Positions 1-7,738 of a stretch of DNA of 64,000 bases are shown piece by piece; within the stretch, counting starts at the first letter, position 1, and each line of letters opens with the position of its first letter. The notes beneath the pieces were generated by a model. It did not search any database and was not told the DNA's origin. It saw only the letters and a program-made list of their open reading frames with translations. Source of the DNA: Polaribacter sp. (GTDB lineage Bacteria > Bacteroidota > Bacteroidia > Flavobacteriales > Flavobacteriaceae); NCBI GenBank assembly GCA_028343155.1, contig JAOLXX010000012.1:1-64000 (forward strand), read 5' to 3'. The position numbers and the translations under genes are program-made.

Positions 1-507
1 CCCATCTACCAGAGCTTCTGCTTGTTGTTTGTATGCTATTCTTAAATCCTCAAAAGTAACCGCTCTATAACCAGGATCATTTACGTCTGGAGACATACTT
101 GCCGTTCTATTTGTTGGGCCTATTGCTCCAGCTACGAAACGAGGTTTATGTGGTTCTTTTGCTGTAAATTCTGCTGCAACTTCTTTTGCTATTTTTGCTG
201 ATTCATAGTTTAGTTCATACACCAAATCTTCCATTTGATAATCTGCCATCGCAATTGTTGTTCCCGAAAAGGTATTGGTTTCTACAATATCTGCACCTGC
301 TTCAAAATATTTTCCATGAATGGTTTTGATAGCCTCTGGTTGTGTAATTGTCAACAAATCATTATTTCCTTGTAGCGGGGATGGATATTCTTTAAAACGT
401 TCACCTCTAAAATCTTCTTCTGTAAATTTATAGGCTTGTAGCATGGTACCCATCGCACCATCTAAAATTAAAATTCGTTCTTGTAAAGTTTTATATATGT
501 TTGACAT
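1..507 (-). CDS. metH: Methionine synthase / homocysteine S-methyltransferase, N-terminal part (partial)
   Basis: The reading frame begins at an ATG at 505-507 and is open to the window edge, giving the first 169 residues. The start is MSNIYKTL, followed by [25 protein letters not shown] and [19 protein letters not shown], which are hallmarks of the zinc-dependent homocysteine methyltransferase domain of cobalamin-dependent methionine synthase. The enzyme moves a methyl group to homocysteine to make methionine. A SAM-I riboswitch about 45 bases upstream supports the call. In many Bacteroidota this domain is encoded separately from the cobalamin-binding half; because the gene is cut by the window edge I cannot tell whether it is split here. 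Confidence 0.93.
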   Translation of the reverse strand, partial: MSNIYKTLQERILILDGAMGTMLQAYKFTEEDFRGERFKEYPSPLQGNNDLLTITQPEAIKTIHGKYFEAGADIVETNTFSGTTIAMADYQMEDLVYELNYESAKIAKEVAAEFTAKEPHKPRFVAGAIGPTNRTASMSPDVNDPGYRAVTFEDLRIAYKQQAEALVDG

Positions 508-549
508 TGTTTGATATTTTTATCAATATGTCATCAGGAAAGGTAAATT

Positions 550-681
550 TTTCGCTGTTATCTGTCAGATATTGAAATTAATTCAACCCACATCTGTAGA
601 ATGTAGCACCTTCTATTTCTTAGAGAAATGGGTTGCTAAGGCCTCAACAGGTCTAATCCCTCTGCCTTTCGTGATAACGTA
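550..681 (-). promoter_or_regulatory. SAM-I (S-box) riboswitch upstream of metH
   Basis: Read on the minus strand, the leader carries the S-box core: a 5' P1 strand GTTATC (revcomp of 673-678), then AGAGGGAT, GACC, GAGGCC and TAGCAACC, and the late GGTGCTAC block. The 3' strand GATAAC (revcomp of 557-562) closes P1 with the 5' strand. The order and spacing match SAM-I riboswitches. The aptamer ends about 45 bases before the metH ATG, so high S-adenosylmethionine should lower expression. A second copy with the same P1 sequence lies at 17716-17850. I see no strong poly-U terminator between aptamer and ATG; a weak 6-bp hairpin (about 510-526) sits just before the start codon. Confidence 0.95.
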
Positions 682-856
682 TTAATAAGTTTATGAACTG
701 TACTACAAATTAACGTAATCTTTTTTTATTTGTAGAATTATATACTATAAATATTGATGGAATTTCTAGCTACTCATTTCACCAATTTGGTTTTTTTTAA
801 AAATTATAACAAAAATGACTCTAATTTCAAAATTCGAGATATTTGGTTACTTTTTT

Positions 857-1750
857 TTACTCTTTCTCGAATAATGTTGATGATAAATAACGATCTCCTC
901 GATCACAAATAATTGCAACGACCACGCCTTTATCAATACTATTCGCCACTTTTAAAGCACTTGCAACAGAACCTCCACTACTCATTCCTGCAAAAATACC
1001 TTCTTCTTCAGCCAATCGTTGTGTCATCGCTTTCGCTTCTTTTTCATCCACTTCTAAAACTTGATCTACTTTTTTTCTATTAAAAATAGTAGGCAAATAC
1101 TCTTCCGGCCATTTTCTTATTCCTGGAATTTTTGAATCACCGTCTGGCTGAACACCTACAATAGTAATGTCTTTATTTTGCTCTTTTAAATAATCCGAAA
1201 CCCCCATAATAGTTCCTGTAGTACCCATCGTACAAACAAAATGAGTTACTTCACCTTCTGTATCTCTCCAGATTTCTGGACCTGTAGTTTTGTAATGTGC
1301 CTTAGAATTGTCGGTATTATCAAACTGGTTCAATCTGTAATACCCTTTTTTATATTTTAGTTTTAAAGCATAATCTCTAGAACCTTCCATACCTACTTCC
1401 TTTGGAGTTAAAATAACTTTGGCTCCATAAGCACGCATTGTTTTTACACGTTCTTCTGTAGAATTTTCTGGCATAACTAATACCATATTTACCCCTAAAA
1501 CCTTTGCCATTAAAGCCAAAGCAATACCTGTATTTCCACTTGTAGCTTCTACTAAAGTATCTCCTTTTCTAATATTTTTTCTTTTGATAGCCTCTGAAAT
1601 CATATTGTAAGCAGCTCTGTCTTTCACACTTCCTCCAGGATTATTCCCTTCTAACTTCAGCAATAATGTAACTCCTTCTTTTTTAAAAATATTTTGTACT
1701 TCTACCAAGGGCGTATTTCCAACAAAATCGATGATACTTTTTGTTTTCAT
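857..1750 (-). CDS. cysM: Cysteine synthase (O-acetylserine sulfhydrylase), CysM type
   Basis: A 297-residue fold-type II PLP enzyme that makes cysteine from O-acetylserine and sulfide. Visible marks are the lysine that binds PLP in GGSVKDRAA (K43), the phosphate-binding SGNTG loop near residue 70, and FAGMSSGG near the C terminus. Length and the short C terminus fit the CysM group better than CysK, although the A/B distinction is not certain from sequence alone. The gene is the last of the large sulfate-assimilation operon and starts 10 bases after cysE, the gene for the enzyme that makes its substrate. No clear terminator follows within the next 100 bases. Confidence 0.93.
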   Translation of the reverse strand: MKTKSIIDFVGNTPLVEVQNIFKKEGVTLLLKLEGNNPGGSVKDRAAYNMISEAIKRKNIRKGDTLVEATSGNTGIALALMAKVLGVNMVLVMPENSTEERVKTMRAYGAKVILTPKEVGMEGSRDYALKLKYKKGYYRLNQFDNTDNSKAHYKTTGPEIWRDTEGEVTHFVCTMGTTGTIMGVSDYLKEQNKDITIVGVQPDGDSKIPGIRKWPEEYLPTIFNRKKVDQVLEVDEKEAKAMTQRLAEEEGIFAGMSSGGSVASALKVANSIDKGVVVAIICDRGDRYLSSTLFEKE

Positions 1751-1760
1751 ATGTTTATTT

Positions 1761-2519
1761 TTAATTCTTTTTTAGAAAAATATTATTTTCTGACTGTACG
1801 GTTACCACCGAGTTTTCTGGAATTGACTCTGTAACACACACATTTGCTCCAATAATAGAATTTTCTCCGATAATAACATCACCTCCTAAAATAGTCGCAT
1901 TTGCATAAATAACAACACCGCTTTCAATCGTTGGATGCCTTTTTTTGGATGCTAAACTCTTCTTTACCTGAATTCCACCTAAAGTTACTCCTTGAAAAAT
2001 TTGCACATGATCTTTAATAATCGTCGTTTCTCCAATAACAATTCCTGTAGCGTGATCTATAAAAAATGAATTTCCAATTTCTGCACCAGGATGTATATCT
2101 GTCCCCGTTGTACAATGTGCAAATTCACTCATTATTCTTGGCAACACTGGAATACCTAACTTTAATAATTGATGACTTAAGCGATATACAGCAACTGCAT
2201 AAAAACCAGGATACGCCAAATAAACTTCTTCCAAGCTTTTTGCAGCAGGATCATTTTTTTCTGTAGCAATCGCGTCTAAATCTAATTTTTTTCTGATTGT
2301 AACAAACGAATTTTCAAAATCATTCCACAAATTTTCTCCATTTCCTAGTGATAATCTTTCTAGTATTTTTAAAAAATTCAGCCTCGTTTGTTCTCCGTTT
2401 TCAGACAAATGATTCGCATCAAACAAATTATTAATCAATAGTTTGGTAAAAACACCTACTGCATCTCTTAGACACATACTGTAGTTTTTAAACACTATTA
2501 TTTGAGCTGTTTCTTTCAT
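1761..2519 (-). CDS. cysE: Serine O-acetyltransferase (CysE/EpsC family)
   Basis: A 252-residue left-handed beta-helix acetyltransferase that makes O-acetylserine, the substrate of the next gene product. The C-terminal half shows the hexapeptide ladder (IHPGAEIGNSFFIDHATG, VIGETTIIKDHVQIFQG, GVVIYANATILGGDVIIG), including the conserved DHATGIVIGET segment that holds the catalytic histidine. The N-terminal half is a helical domain as in SatA/EpsC proteins. The stop lies 8 bases before the ATG region of cysM's upstream spacer, and the ferredoxin gene ends 8 bases upstream of this start, so all three are one transcript. Feedback inhibition by cysteine is usual in this family but cannot be read from the sequence. 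Confidence 0.94.
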   Translation of the reverse strand: MKETAQIIVFKNYSMCLRDAVGVFTKLLINNLFDANHLSENGEQTRLNFLKILERLSLGNGENLWNDFENSFVTIRKKLDLDAIATEKNDPAAKSLEEVYLAYPGFYAVAVYRLSHQLLKLGIPVLPRIMSEFAHCTTGTDIHPGAEIGNSFFIDHATGIVIGETTIIKDHVQIFQGVTLGGIQVKKSLASKKRHPTIESGVVIYANATILGGDVIIGENSIIGANVCVTESIPENSVVTVQSENNIFLKKN

Positions 2520-2527
2520 TTTGGAAT

Positions 2528-2860
2528 TTAAATTTCTGGCGCTAATTCAACTTCTAAACCATCCATTGCTGGCGTCATTTGTATTTGACATCCTAACCTA
2601 CTGTTCTCTTCTACATGAAAAGCTTCTGCTAACATTGCATCTTCATCATCAGTCATTTCTGGCAATTCTTGGTCAGATTTCACATAACATTGACAGGAAG
2701 CACACATCGCCATTCCTCCACAAACGCCAATAGTTCCTTCTTCAGCCAATTCGTAAGAACGAACTACTTCCATCAGATTCATTGCCATATCTGTAGGTGC
2801 TACAACATCATGTGTTACACCATTTCTATCTGTTATTTTAATATTGATGTCTTGCATCAT
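2528..2860 (-). CDS. 2Fe-2S ferredoxin, adrenodoxin type
   Basis: A 110-residue acidic ferredoxin. The cluster ligands are visible as C47-x5-C53-x2-C56 (CGGMAMCASC) with the distant fourth cysteine C91 (SRLGC), the pattern of adrenodoxin/ISC-type ferredoxins; C58 is extra. There are two possible starts, MMQDIN or MQDIN. It lies between the NADPH-linked flavoprotein gene and cysE in the sulfur operon, which suggests that it carries electrons from that flavoprotein to the sulfite reductase encoded by 5581-7674. The partner assignment is inferred from position. An alternative role in Fe-S cluster or fatty-acid chemistry cannot be excluded. Confidence 0.92.
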   Translation of the reverse strand: MMQDINIKITDRNGVTHDVVAPTDMAMNLMEVVRSYELAEEGTIGVCGGMAMCASCQCYVKSDQELPEMTDDEDAMLAEAFHVEENSRLGCQIQMTPAMDGLEVELAPEI

Positions 2861-2970
2861 TCAGGTATTAGGGTTTAGCAATTAGTTTTTAGAATAATTG
2901 CTATATTATTTTAATAAACCAAATAGGATTTTAGCTATTTTATTCGATTTTTCTATCAATACTTTAAAAA

Positions 2971-3039
2971 CTTCGTCGTAAATAAATATTTAATATTACT
3001 ACTAAATAGTGCATCGAACGAGTTTCACTATTTGACGAC
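2971..3039. repeat. Nested inverted repeat between the flavoprotein and ferredoxin genes
   Basis: The 234-base gap 2861-3094 contains AAATAGTG at 3004-3011 and its exact reverse complement CACTATTT at 3026-3033, separated by 14 bases. Outside these, GTCGTAAATA (about 2975-2984) and TATTTGACGAC (3029-3039) form a second, imperfect arm pair. The structure could be a processing hairpin or attenuator that sets the ratio of the flanking genes, or a small dispersed repeat. No poly-U follows, so it is not a classical terminator. Function is unknown. Confidence 0.5.
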
Positions 3040-3094
3040 AAAGATATACATAAAAATCTTTTGAAATCAGAATTTGTATTTACTACTAAACTAA

Positions 3095-4150
3095 TTACTC
3101 AATCGCTTTCACAACTGCTTTTGGAGCTTCTTTTTTTGTTCCATCAAACCCCTCTACACCACCAACTGTTGTATATTTCATGACGTACTTTTTATCTGGA
3201 AATATTCTTTTGTATGCACTTTGACACATTAAAGTCGCTTCGTGAAAACCACACAATATCAATTTTAATTTCCCTGGATATGTATTGACATCTCCAATCG
3301 CATAGATTCCTGGAATGTTTGTTTGATAATCTAGTGCATTGTCTACTTTAATCGCGTTTTTCTCAATTTCTAGCCCCCAATTACCTATGGGGCCTAATTT
3401 TGGAGACAACCCAAAAAGCGGAATAAAATGATCTGTATCAACAATAAAAGCATCTTCTCCTTTTTTCTCAACAGCAACCCCAGTTACTTTATCAGTTCCA
3501 ATAATTCCTTTAACTTCTGCAGGAGTAATCATTCTTATTTTTCCTAAATTCTTTAATTCTTGTACTTTTTCAACTGAATCTAAAGCGCCTCTAAACTCAT
3601 TTCTCCTGTGAATTAAAGTTACCTCTGAAGCGACATTAGATAAGAAAATAGCCCAATCTAAAGCAGAATCTCCTCCTCCAGAAATCACTACTTTTTTATC
3701 GCGATAGAATTCTGGCTCCTTAATAATGTATTCAACACCTTTATCTTCAAAGTTTGCAATATTGGGTATCAGAGGTTTTCTTGGTTCAAAAGATCCTAAT
3801 CCTCCTGCAATTGCAACAATTTTAGCATGATGTTTTGTGCCCTTATTTGTCGTAACAATAAAAGTACCATCCTCTTGTTTGTCTATCGTTTCAGCTCTTT
3901 CTCCTAATGTAAAACCAGGTTTAAACTGCTTACTTTGTTCTATTAATTTATGAGTCAAGTCTCCAGCTAAAATTTCTGGATAAGCAGGAATATCATAAAT
4001 TGGTTTCTTTGGATAAATCTCAGAACATTGTCCTCCAGCTTGTGGCAATGCATCTATTAAATGACATTTTAATTTTAATAAACCTGCTTCAAAAACCGTA
4101 AATAATCCTGTGGGCCCTGCACCAATAATTAGGATGTCTGTTGTAATCAT
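3095..4150 (-). CDS. Ferredoxin-NADP reductase, thioredoxin-reductase-like (type 2 FNR)
   Basis: A 351-residue FAD/NADPH flavoprotein. GAGPTG (residues 10-15) is the FAD-binding dinucleotide fold, GGGDSALDWA is the NADPH fold and AIGDVNTYPG is the second FAD-contacting motif. It lacks the redox CxxC of true thioredoxin reductases, which fits ferredoxin-NAD(P)H oxidoreductase. I chose the ATG at 4150 (MITTDILIIGAG) because relatives begin there; the reading frame also allows eight extra residues. It lies between the siroheme gene and the ferredoxin gene, so it probably reduces that ferredoxin for sulfite reduction. The electron route is inferred, not shown. Confidence 0.88.
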   Translation of the reverse strand: MITTDILIIGAGPTGLFTVFEAGLLKLKCHLIDALPQAGGQCSEIYPKKPIYDIPAYPEILAGDLTHKLIEQSKQFKPGFTLGERAETIDKQEDGTFIVTTNKGTKHHAKIVAIAGGLGSFEPRKPLIPNIANFEDKGVEYIIKEPEFYRDKKVVISGGGDSALDWAIFLSNVASEVTLIHRRNEFRGALDSVEKVQELKNLGKIRMITPAEVKGIIGTDKVTGVAVEKKGEDAFIVDTDHFIPLFGLSPKLGPIGNWGLEIEKNAIKVDNALDYQTNIPGIYAIGDVNTYPGKLKLILCGFHEATLMCQSAYKRIFPDKKYVMKYTTVGGVEGFDGTKKEAPKAVVKAIE

Positions 4151-4219
4151 TTTCTTATTTATTTTACTATTCACTTTTTGCGATTCGTTTTTAATAAATT
4201 ACTAAAATCGAACCCCCTT

Positions 4220-4792
4220 TTATTCAATTAAACTTTTTGTAAATTCGTTTAACTTCTCTACTTTCTCTTCAAAGTTTCCTTTGATCGTTTTTCTATATTC
4301 ATTCAAATTCTTCACAAAATCATCAATATTTTCTGGAATAACATCCTCAAAGAATTGACGTAATCTTTTGGCTGTTGTTGGTGATTTTCCATTCGTTGAA
4401 ATTGCTATTTTTATATTTCCTTTGGTTACAATTCCTCCCATATAAAAATCACAATAAGGTGGATTATCCACAACATTAACTAATTTTGCTTCCGCTCTAC
4501 AGTCTTTCCAAACCTGAACATTCACTTCAGGAATATCTGTAGTTGCAACAACCATATGCCTTCCTTGTAGATAGGCTTTATTATAAATATCTTCAACAAG
4601 TGTAACACATCCTTTTTTTGCCAAACTAATGGTACCTTCTCTAAACATAGGAGAGACCATAGTAACATGTGCATCTGGACTCGACTTCAGCAAGAACGTT
4701 AATTTTTCCTCAGCAACATTTCCTCCACCAACAATAAGCACATTTAAATTGCTAGTTTTAAGAAAAATAGGATATAAATTATTTCTTTCCAT
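4220..4792 (-). CDS. Precorrin-2 dehydrogenase / sirohydrochlorin ferrochelatase-like (Met8/CysG-N)
   Basis: A 190-residue protein matching the N-terminal half of CysG and yeast Met8p: LYPIFLKTSNLNVLIVGGGNVAEEK gives the NAD-binding GGGxVA loop, and DNPPYCDFYMGGIVTKGN and STNGKSPTTAKRLR are conserved blocks of the family. It oxidises precorrin-2 to sirohydrochlorin and may insert iron, giving siroheme for the sulfite reductase. The ATG at 4792 is the natural start; one in-frame upstream TTG is less likely. It sits 4 bases after cobA, and together these two genes replace a single fused cysG. Confidence 0.92.
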   Translation of the reverse strand: MERNNLYPIFLKTSNLNVLIVGGGNVAEEKLTFLLKSSPDAHVTMVSPMFREGTISLAKKGCVTLVEDIYNKAYLQGRHMVVATTDIPEVNVQVWKDCRAEAKLVNVVDNPPYCDFYMGGIVTKGNIKIAISTNGKSPTTAKRLRQFFEDVIPENIDDFVKNLNEYRKTIKGNFEEKVEKLNEFTKSLIE

Positions 4793-4796
4793 CAAA

Positions 4797-5567
4797 TTAT
4801 CTATTTAATTCTACTGAATATTGTTTCTTTATATCTAAAATTGTTTGGCGATGTTTTACAACCTCACCTAAAACTATAATTGCTGGATTTTTTAAATCTT
4901 TTTCTTCAACAATATTTTCTATCGTATCAACAGTACCAATTCCAATTTTTTCATTAGACCTTGTTCCGTTTTGAATAATTGCTACTGGTAAATTATGCTT
5001 TCCTTCTGTTTTAAACAACTTTACAATTTGAGGCAATTTACTCATCCCCATTAACACCACTACTGTTGCATTAGACTTTGCTGCTAATTCAATATCTGTC
5101 GATATTTTATGGTCTTTTGTGGTTCCAGTAATCACCCAAAAACTCTCTGCACTTCCACGTTTTGTTAATGGTATATTTTGATATGCTGCTACTGCTAAAG
5201 ATGATGAAATTCCTGGAACAACATCAACTTCTAAACCTAAACCTGCTGCATATTCCATTTCTTCTGCACCTCTACCAAAAATGAATGGATCTCCACCTTT
5301 TAAACGAACTATATGTCCGCTATTTTTTGCGCGAGTAACAATCAATTCATTAATTTGCTCTTGCTGATACTTATAACAACCTCTTCGTTTTCCAACAAAA
5401 ATAAGTTCTGCTTCTGGGTTAATAAAATCTAACAATGCTTCGTTTACTAAAGCATCATACAAAACTACATCCGCAATTTTTAATACTTTAATAGCCTTCA
5501 CCGTAATTAAGTCTACATCTCCAGGACCAGCTCCTACAACCGTTAATTTTGGTTTTCTTATACTCAT
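4797..5567 (-). CDS. cobA: Uroporphyrinogen-III C-methyltransferase (SUMT)
   Basis: A 256-residue SAM-dependent methyltransferase making precorrin-2, the branch point to siroheme. Motifs seen are VGAGPGDVDLITVKA at the N terminus, YDALVN, VGKRRG, VRLKGGDPFIFGRG (the tetrapyrrole methylase signature), VPGISS and LPVAIIQNGT. Length matches stand-alone SUMT. It starts 13 bases after the sulfite reductase stop, so cofactor synthesis is tied to production of the enzyme that needs siroheme. The SUMT reaction itself consumes SAM, linking this operon to the neighbouring methionine genes. Confidence 0.95.
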   Translation of the reverse strand: MSIRKPKLTVVGAGPGDVDLITVKAIKVLKIADVVLYDALVNEALLDFINPEAELIFVGKRRGCYKYQQEQINELIVTRAKNSGHIVRLKGGDPFIFGRGAEEMEYAAGLGLEVDVVPGISSSLAVAAYQNIPLTKRGSAESFWVITGTTKDHKISTDIELAAKSNATVVVLMGMSKLPQIVKLFKTEGKHNLPVAIIQNGTRSNEKIGIGTVDTIENIVEEKDLKNPAIIVLGEVVKHRQTILDIKKQYSVELNR

Positions 5568-5580
5568 TGTCCTATATCCT

Positions 5581-7674
5581 CTAATGTTTAACTGTAGTTT
5601 CTGCTTCTCTATATGCTCTTACTTTTTGTAAAAACAAATTAGAGTCTTTTATATATTTCTCAGCAAATTCTTTTGTTGGTGCAAATTTATTGATTTGATA
5701 AATTAAATCTGCAAAAGAACTACCTAAATCTATTTTTTGTGATGTAATAAAAAACTCATCGAATTGAGAAATAATACTTGCATGTGTATTCGTTTTCTTG
5801 TCTTCTGCTAACAAAGATGCTTTTGCTGAATTTACAATCGACTGGTATGCATAATAAATTGCTCCAGAATATACTCCATTTTCAAAGGCTTCTTTAGCAT
5901 CATCAATTTTCTCTTCACTTTCTAAAAATAATGTTGCAATTAAATCGATAACAACTCCAGCACATTCTCCAATTCCTATTTCTTTTACATATTTATCTTC
6001 TTCTCCCCAATCTATAAAATCTTCTTGAGTTAGGTTGGTTGCATCTTGCAAATCATTTAAGAAATCATAGAAATATTTTTCCCCTTTCTCTTTATAATAT
6101 AGTGCAAACTCTTTTCCGTTTGCATTTGCTTCAAAATCGTTTAAAATTCTACGCAAAGCTTCAGGTCCTCTTCTACTTGGCACTTTTACAACTTTATCTG
6201 CAAAAGCTCCATTTCCATTTCCTAAATTTCCACCACCTAATAAAACTTGTAATGCTGGCGCTACAAGTTTTTCTGGTGTTCTTACTGTCATCCCCTGGAA
6301 ACCAATATTTGCCATATTGTGTTGCCCACAAGCATTCATACATCCACTTATTTTTATAACTAAATCTTCGTTTTTTAAATACTGTGGGTATTCCGCTGCG
6401 ATGACTTTTTCTAGTTCTTTTGCTATTCCTGTACTGCTAGAAATCCCTAAATTACAAGTATCTGTTCCTGGACATGCTGTAATATCTACGGCTTTATTAT
6501 AACCCGCTTCAACAAATTCTAATTTTTCTAATTCTTGATAGAAATAAGGAACTAAATCTACCTTTACAAAAGGAATTACAATATTTTGACGCAATGTTAA
6601 ACGGATTTCTCCCGCTGCGTATTTATCTACTAAATCTGCTAACAAACTTGCTTTATCTGTATAAAAATCTCCTAATAAAACTTTAATACCAATAGCTACA
6701 AAACCTTTTTGCTTTTGAGGAATTAAATTTGTCGATTTCCATAAATCAAATGCTATTTGGTCTTTTATTTCAACGTTAGGAGCATCTATAGAAACTGGTT
6801 TAGAAGCGATATAAGAATCAGCATCTATAGCAACTGTTTTTAATTCAATTGCATTTTGTTCTTGTTCTATTAAATCTTTAAAAGCCTCTAAACCAATGTC
6901 TTTTAATAAGAATTTCATTCTTGCCTTAGCTCTACTTTTACGTTCTCCATAACGATCAAAAACTCTTAGAACTCCTTCCATTACTGGAATAATTTTATCA
7001 GAAGGTAAAAACTCATACAAAGTTTCTGCATGTCTTGGTTGAGATCCTAATCCTCCAGCAACCATCACTTTAAAACCTCTTATTCCGTCTTGAATTTTTG
7101 CAATATATCCTAAATCATGTAAGTAAGATAACCCTGTATCTTCATCTGTAGCAGAAAAAGACACTTTAAATTTACGTCCCATTTCTTGACAAATTGGGTT
7201 TCTTAAAAAGAATTTAAATAAGGCATCTGCATACGGAGAAACATCAAAAGGCTCGTCGATATCTATACCAGCAGTTTCTGATGCTGTTACATTTCTAACA
7301 ACGTTACCACAAGCTTCACGTAATGTAACATCATTTTTCTCTAACTCAGCCCAAAGTTCAGGTGTTCTATCTAAATCTACATAATGAATTTGAATATCTT
7401 GGCGTGTTGTAATGTGTAATCTTCCTCTAGAATACTCATCAGAAACCGCAGAAATTCTTCGCAATTGATTGCTCAATACTTTACCATAAGGCAATTTGAT
7501 TCGAATCATTTGAACACCTGCTTGACGCTGACCGTAAACTCCTCTTGCCAAACGTAAACTTCTAAATTTTTCTTCGTCTATTTGTAGATTCTTAAATTGA
7601 GCAATTTTATCTGCTAATTCAATAATATCTCTTTCTACAACTGGATTTTCTATTTCTGTTTCAAAACTCTTCAT
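5581..7674 (-). CDS. Sulfite (nitrite) reductase hemoprotein with C-terminal HEPN-like domain
   Basis: A 697-residue siroheme/4Fe-4S enzyme with two repeated ferredoxin-like halves. Cluster and siroheme ligands are C401-x5-C407 (CPGTDTC) and C445-x3-C449 (CMNAC). Early motifs include RGVYGQRQ and GRLHITTRQDIQIHY. It should reduce sulfite to sulfide; the neighbours cysDNH argue for sulfite rather than nitrite as substrate. About 140 residues beyond the usual core begin near residue 555: first GIGECAG, then a helical stretch with GAIYYAYQSIVNSAKA resembling HEPN domains. The RNase motif R-x4-6-H of nuclease HEPN proteins is not seen in it. With no diflavin CysJ gene in the window, the enzyme is probably ferredoxin dependent. 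Confidence 0.93.
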   Translation of the reverse strand: MKSFETEIENPVVERDIIELADKIAQFKNLQIDEEKFRSLRLARGVYGQRQAGVQMIRIKLPYGKVLSNQLRRISAVSDEYSRGRLHITTRQDIQIHYVDLDRTPELWAELEKNDVTLREACGNVVRNVTASETAGIDIDEPFDVSPYADALFKFFLRNPICQEMGRKFKVSFSATDEDTGLSYLHDLGYIAKIQDGIRGFKVMVAGGLGSQPRHAETLYEFLPSDKIIPVMEGVLRVFDRYGERKSRAKARMKFLLKDIGLEAFKDLIEQEQNAIELKTVAIDADSYIASKPVSIDAPNVEIKDQIAFDLWKSTNLIPQKQKGFVAIGIKVLLGDFYTDKASLLADLVDKYAAGEIRLTLRQNIVIPFVKVDLVPYFYQELEKLEFVEAGYNKAVDITACPGTDTCNLGISSSTGIAKELEKVIAAEYPQYLKNEDLVIKISGCMNACGQHNMANIGFQGMTVRTPEKLVAPALQVLLGGGNLGNGNGAFADKVVKVPSRRGPEALRRILNDFEANANGKEFALYYKEKGEKYFYDFLNDLQDATNLTQEDFIDWGEEDKYVKEIGIGECAGVVIDLIATLFLESEEKIDDAKEAFENGVYSGAIYYAYQSIVNSAKASLLAEDKKTNTHASIISQFDEFFITSQKIDLGSSFADLIYQINKFAPTKEFAEKYIKDSNLFLQKVRAYREAETTVKH

Positions 7675-7738
7675 TATTCTATCTTTTAAATGTTGAAAGT
7701 TGATACTTTAAACTCTCTGCTTTTAACTTTTTTATACG

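Noticed and set aside
5800-6600. Long plus-strand frames opposite the sulfite reductase
   Set aside because: They lie antisense to a clear gene and have no family features.
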